Shown: piece after piece, positions 50,623-50,658 of the stretch
Numbering within the stretch: position 1 is the stretch's first letter
Layout: each line of letters opens with the position of its first letter
From: Bacteroidota bacterium
GTDB lineage: Bacteria > Bacteroidota > Bacteroidia > Bacteroidales > Prolixibacteraceae
NCBI GenBank assembly: GCA_030684645.1
Contig: JAUXUF010000273.1
Coordinates: 1-50,658 of the forward strand
Length of the DNA: 50,658 nucleotides
Direction of reading: 5' to 3'
Notes under the pieces: model-generated
Database searches by the model: none
What the model was told of the DNA's origin: nothing
What the model saw: the letters and a program-made list of their open reading frames with translations, nothing else
Position numbers and translations under genes: made by a program

Positions 50623-50658
50623 CGTTCAATTTGAACAATGATAGCTACTTCCTTCCAC

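Overview
The window reads as chromosomal DNA of a Bacteroidetes bacterium, probably class Bacteroidia. Supporting signs are a TonB-dependent receptor with a CarboxypepD_reg-like N-terminus, an S46 dipeptidyl peptidase, a DUF2723 mannosyltransferase-like protein, a Kdo transferase, near-absence of Shine-Dalgarno sequences, and promoters of the TTG / TAnnTTTG type. The finer affiliation (for example Marinilabiliales) is a guess. No tRNA, rRNA, CRISPR array or prophage was seen.

Layout. 1-3.1 kb: DUF2723 membrane glycosyltransferase behind a nested stem-loop. 3.2-8.5 kb (minus): a molybdenum hydroxylase locus (xdhC, mocA, 2Fe-2S subunit, molybdopterin subunit), split by a REP-associated tyrosine transposase and its palindrome cluster. 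8.6-9.6 kb: ECF sigma factor with a short single-TM, anti-sigma-like partner. 9.8-12.8 kb: small 4-TM protein, then a TetR-controlled operon (tetR, SDR, NAD(P)-binding protein, decayed third SDR) with matching operators on both sides of tetR. 13-19.2 kb: acs, glycosyltransferase, flippase, DUF3267 zinc-protease-like protein, uppP. 19.2-19.5 kb: a toxin-antitoxin fusion remnant. 19.5-28.1 kb: gltX, S46 peptidase, rnhA, waaA and nrdJ. 28.1-33 kb: an accessory patch with a deleted small gene pair, a RhuM-family protein and a single-chain nuclease-methylase of type ISP/IIG style. 33.3-36.9 kb: PAS histidine kinase, then a radical-SAM/HhH protein and its usual DNA-metabolism partner, separated by a cluster of seven different palindromes. 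36.9-41.8 kb: TonB receptor and a CPA2 antiporter. 42.4-50.4 kb (minus): a complete tryptophan operon trpE-G-D-(methyltransferase-like)-C-F-B-A.

The most distinctive theme is short palindromic repeats at several scales. One family (ATCCC-TTC-GGGAT and relatives) clusters beside the tyrosine transposase, with a 102-bp block duplicated almost perfectly, and recurs between trpB and trpA. A second, C/G-rich family (core CCCCTC-loop-GAGGGG) sits between trp genes and inside reading frames: it encodes most of a 38-residue N-terminal extension and the last residues of TrpG, and about 14 residues within the restriction-modification enzyme. This resembles the coding palindromic elements known from Rickettsia, and I consider it the best candidate here for something undescribed.

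Other notable points are an uncharacterised methyltransferase-like gene embedded tightly between trpD and trpC, and several 'fossil' genes recognisable only by reading frames across deletions: an SDR, a toxin-antitoxin pair and a small gene pair. All functional names rest on recognition of motifs and family resemblance by eye; no database search was run.
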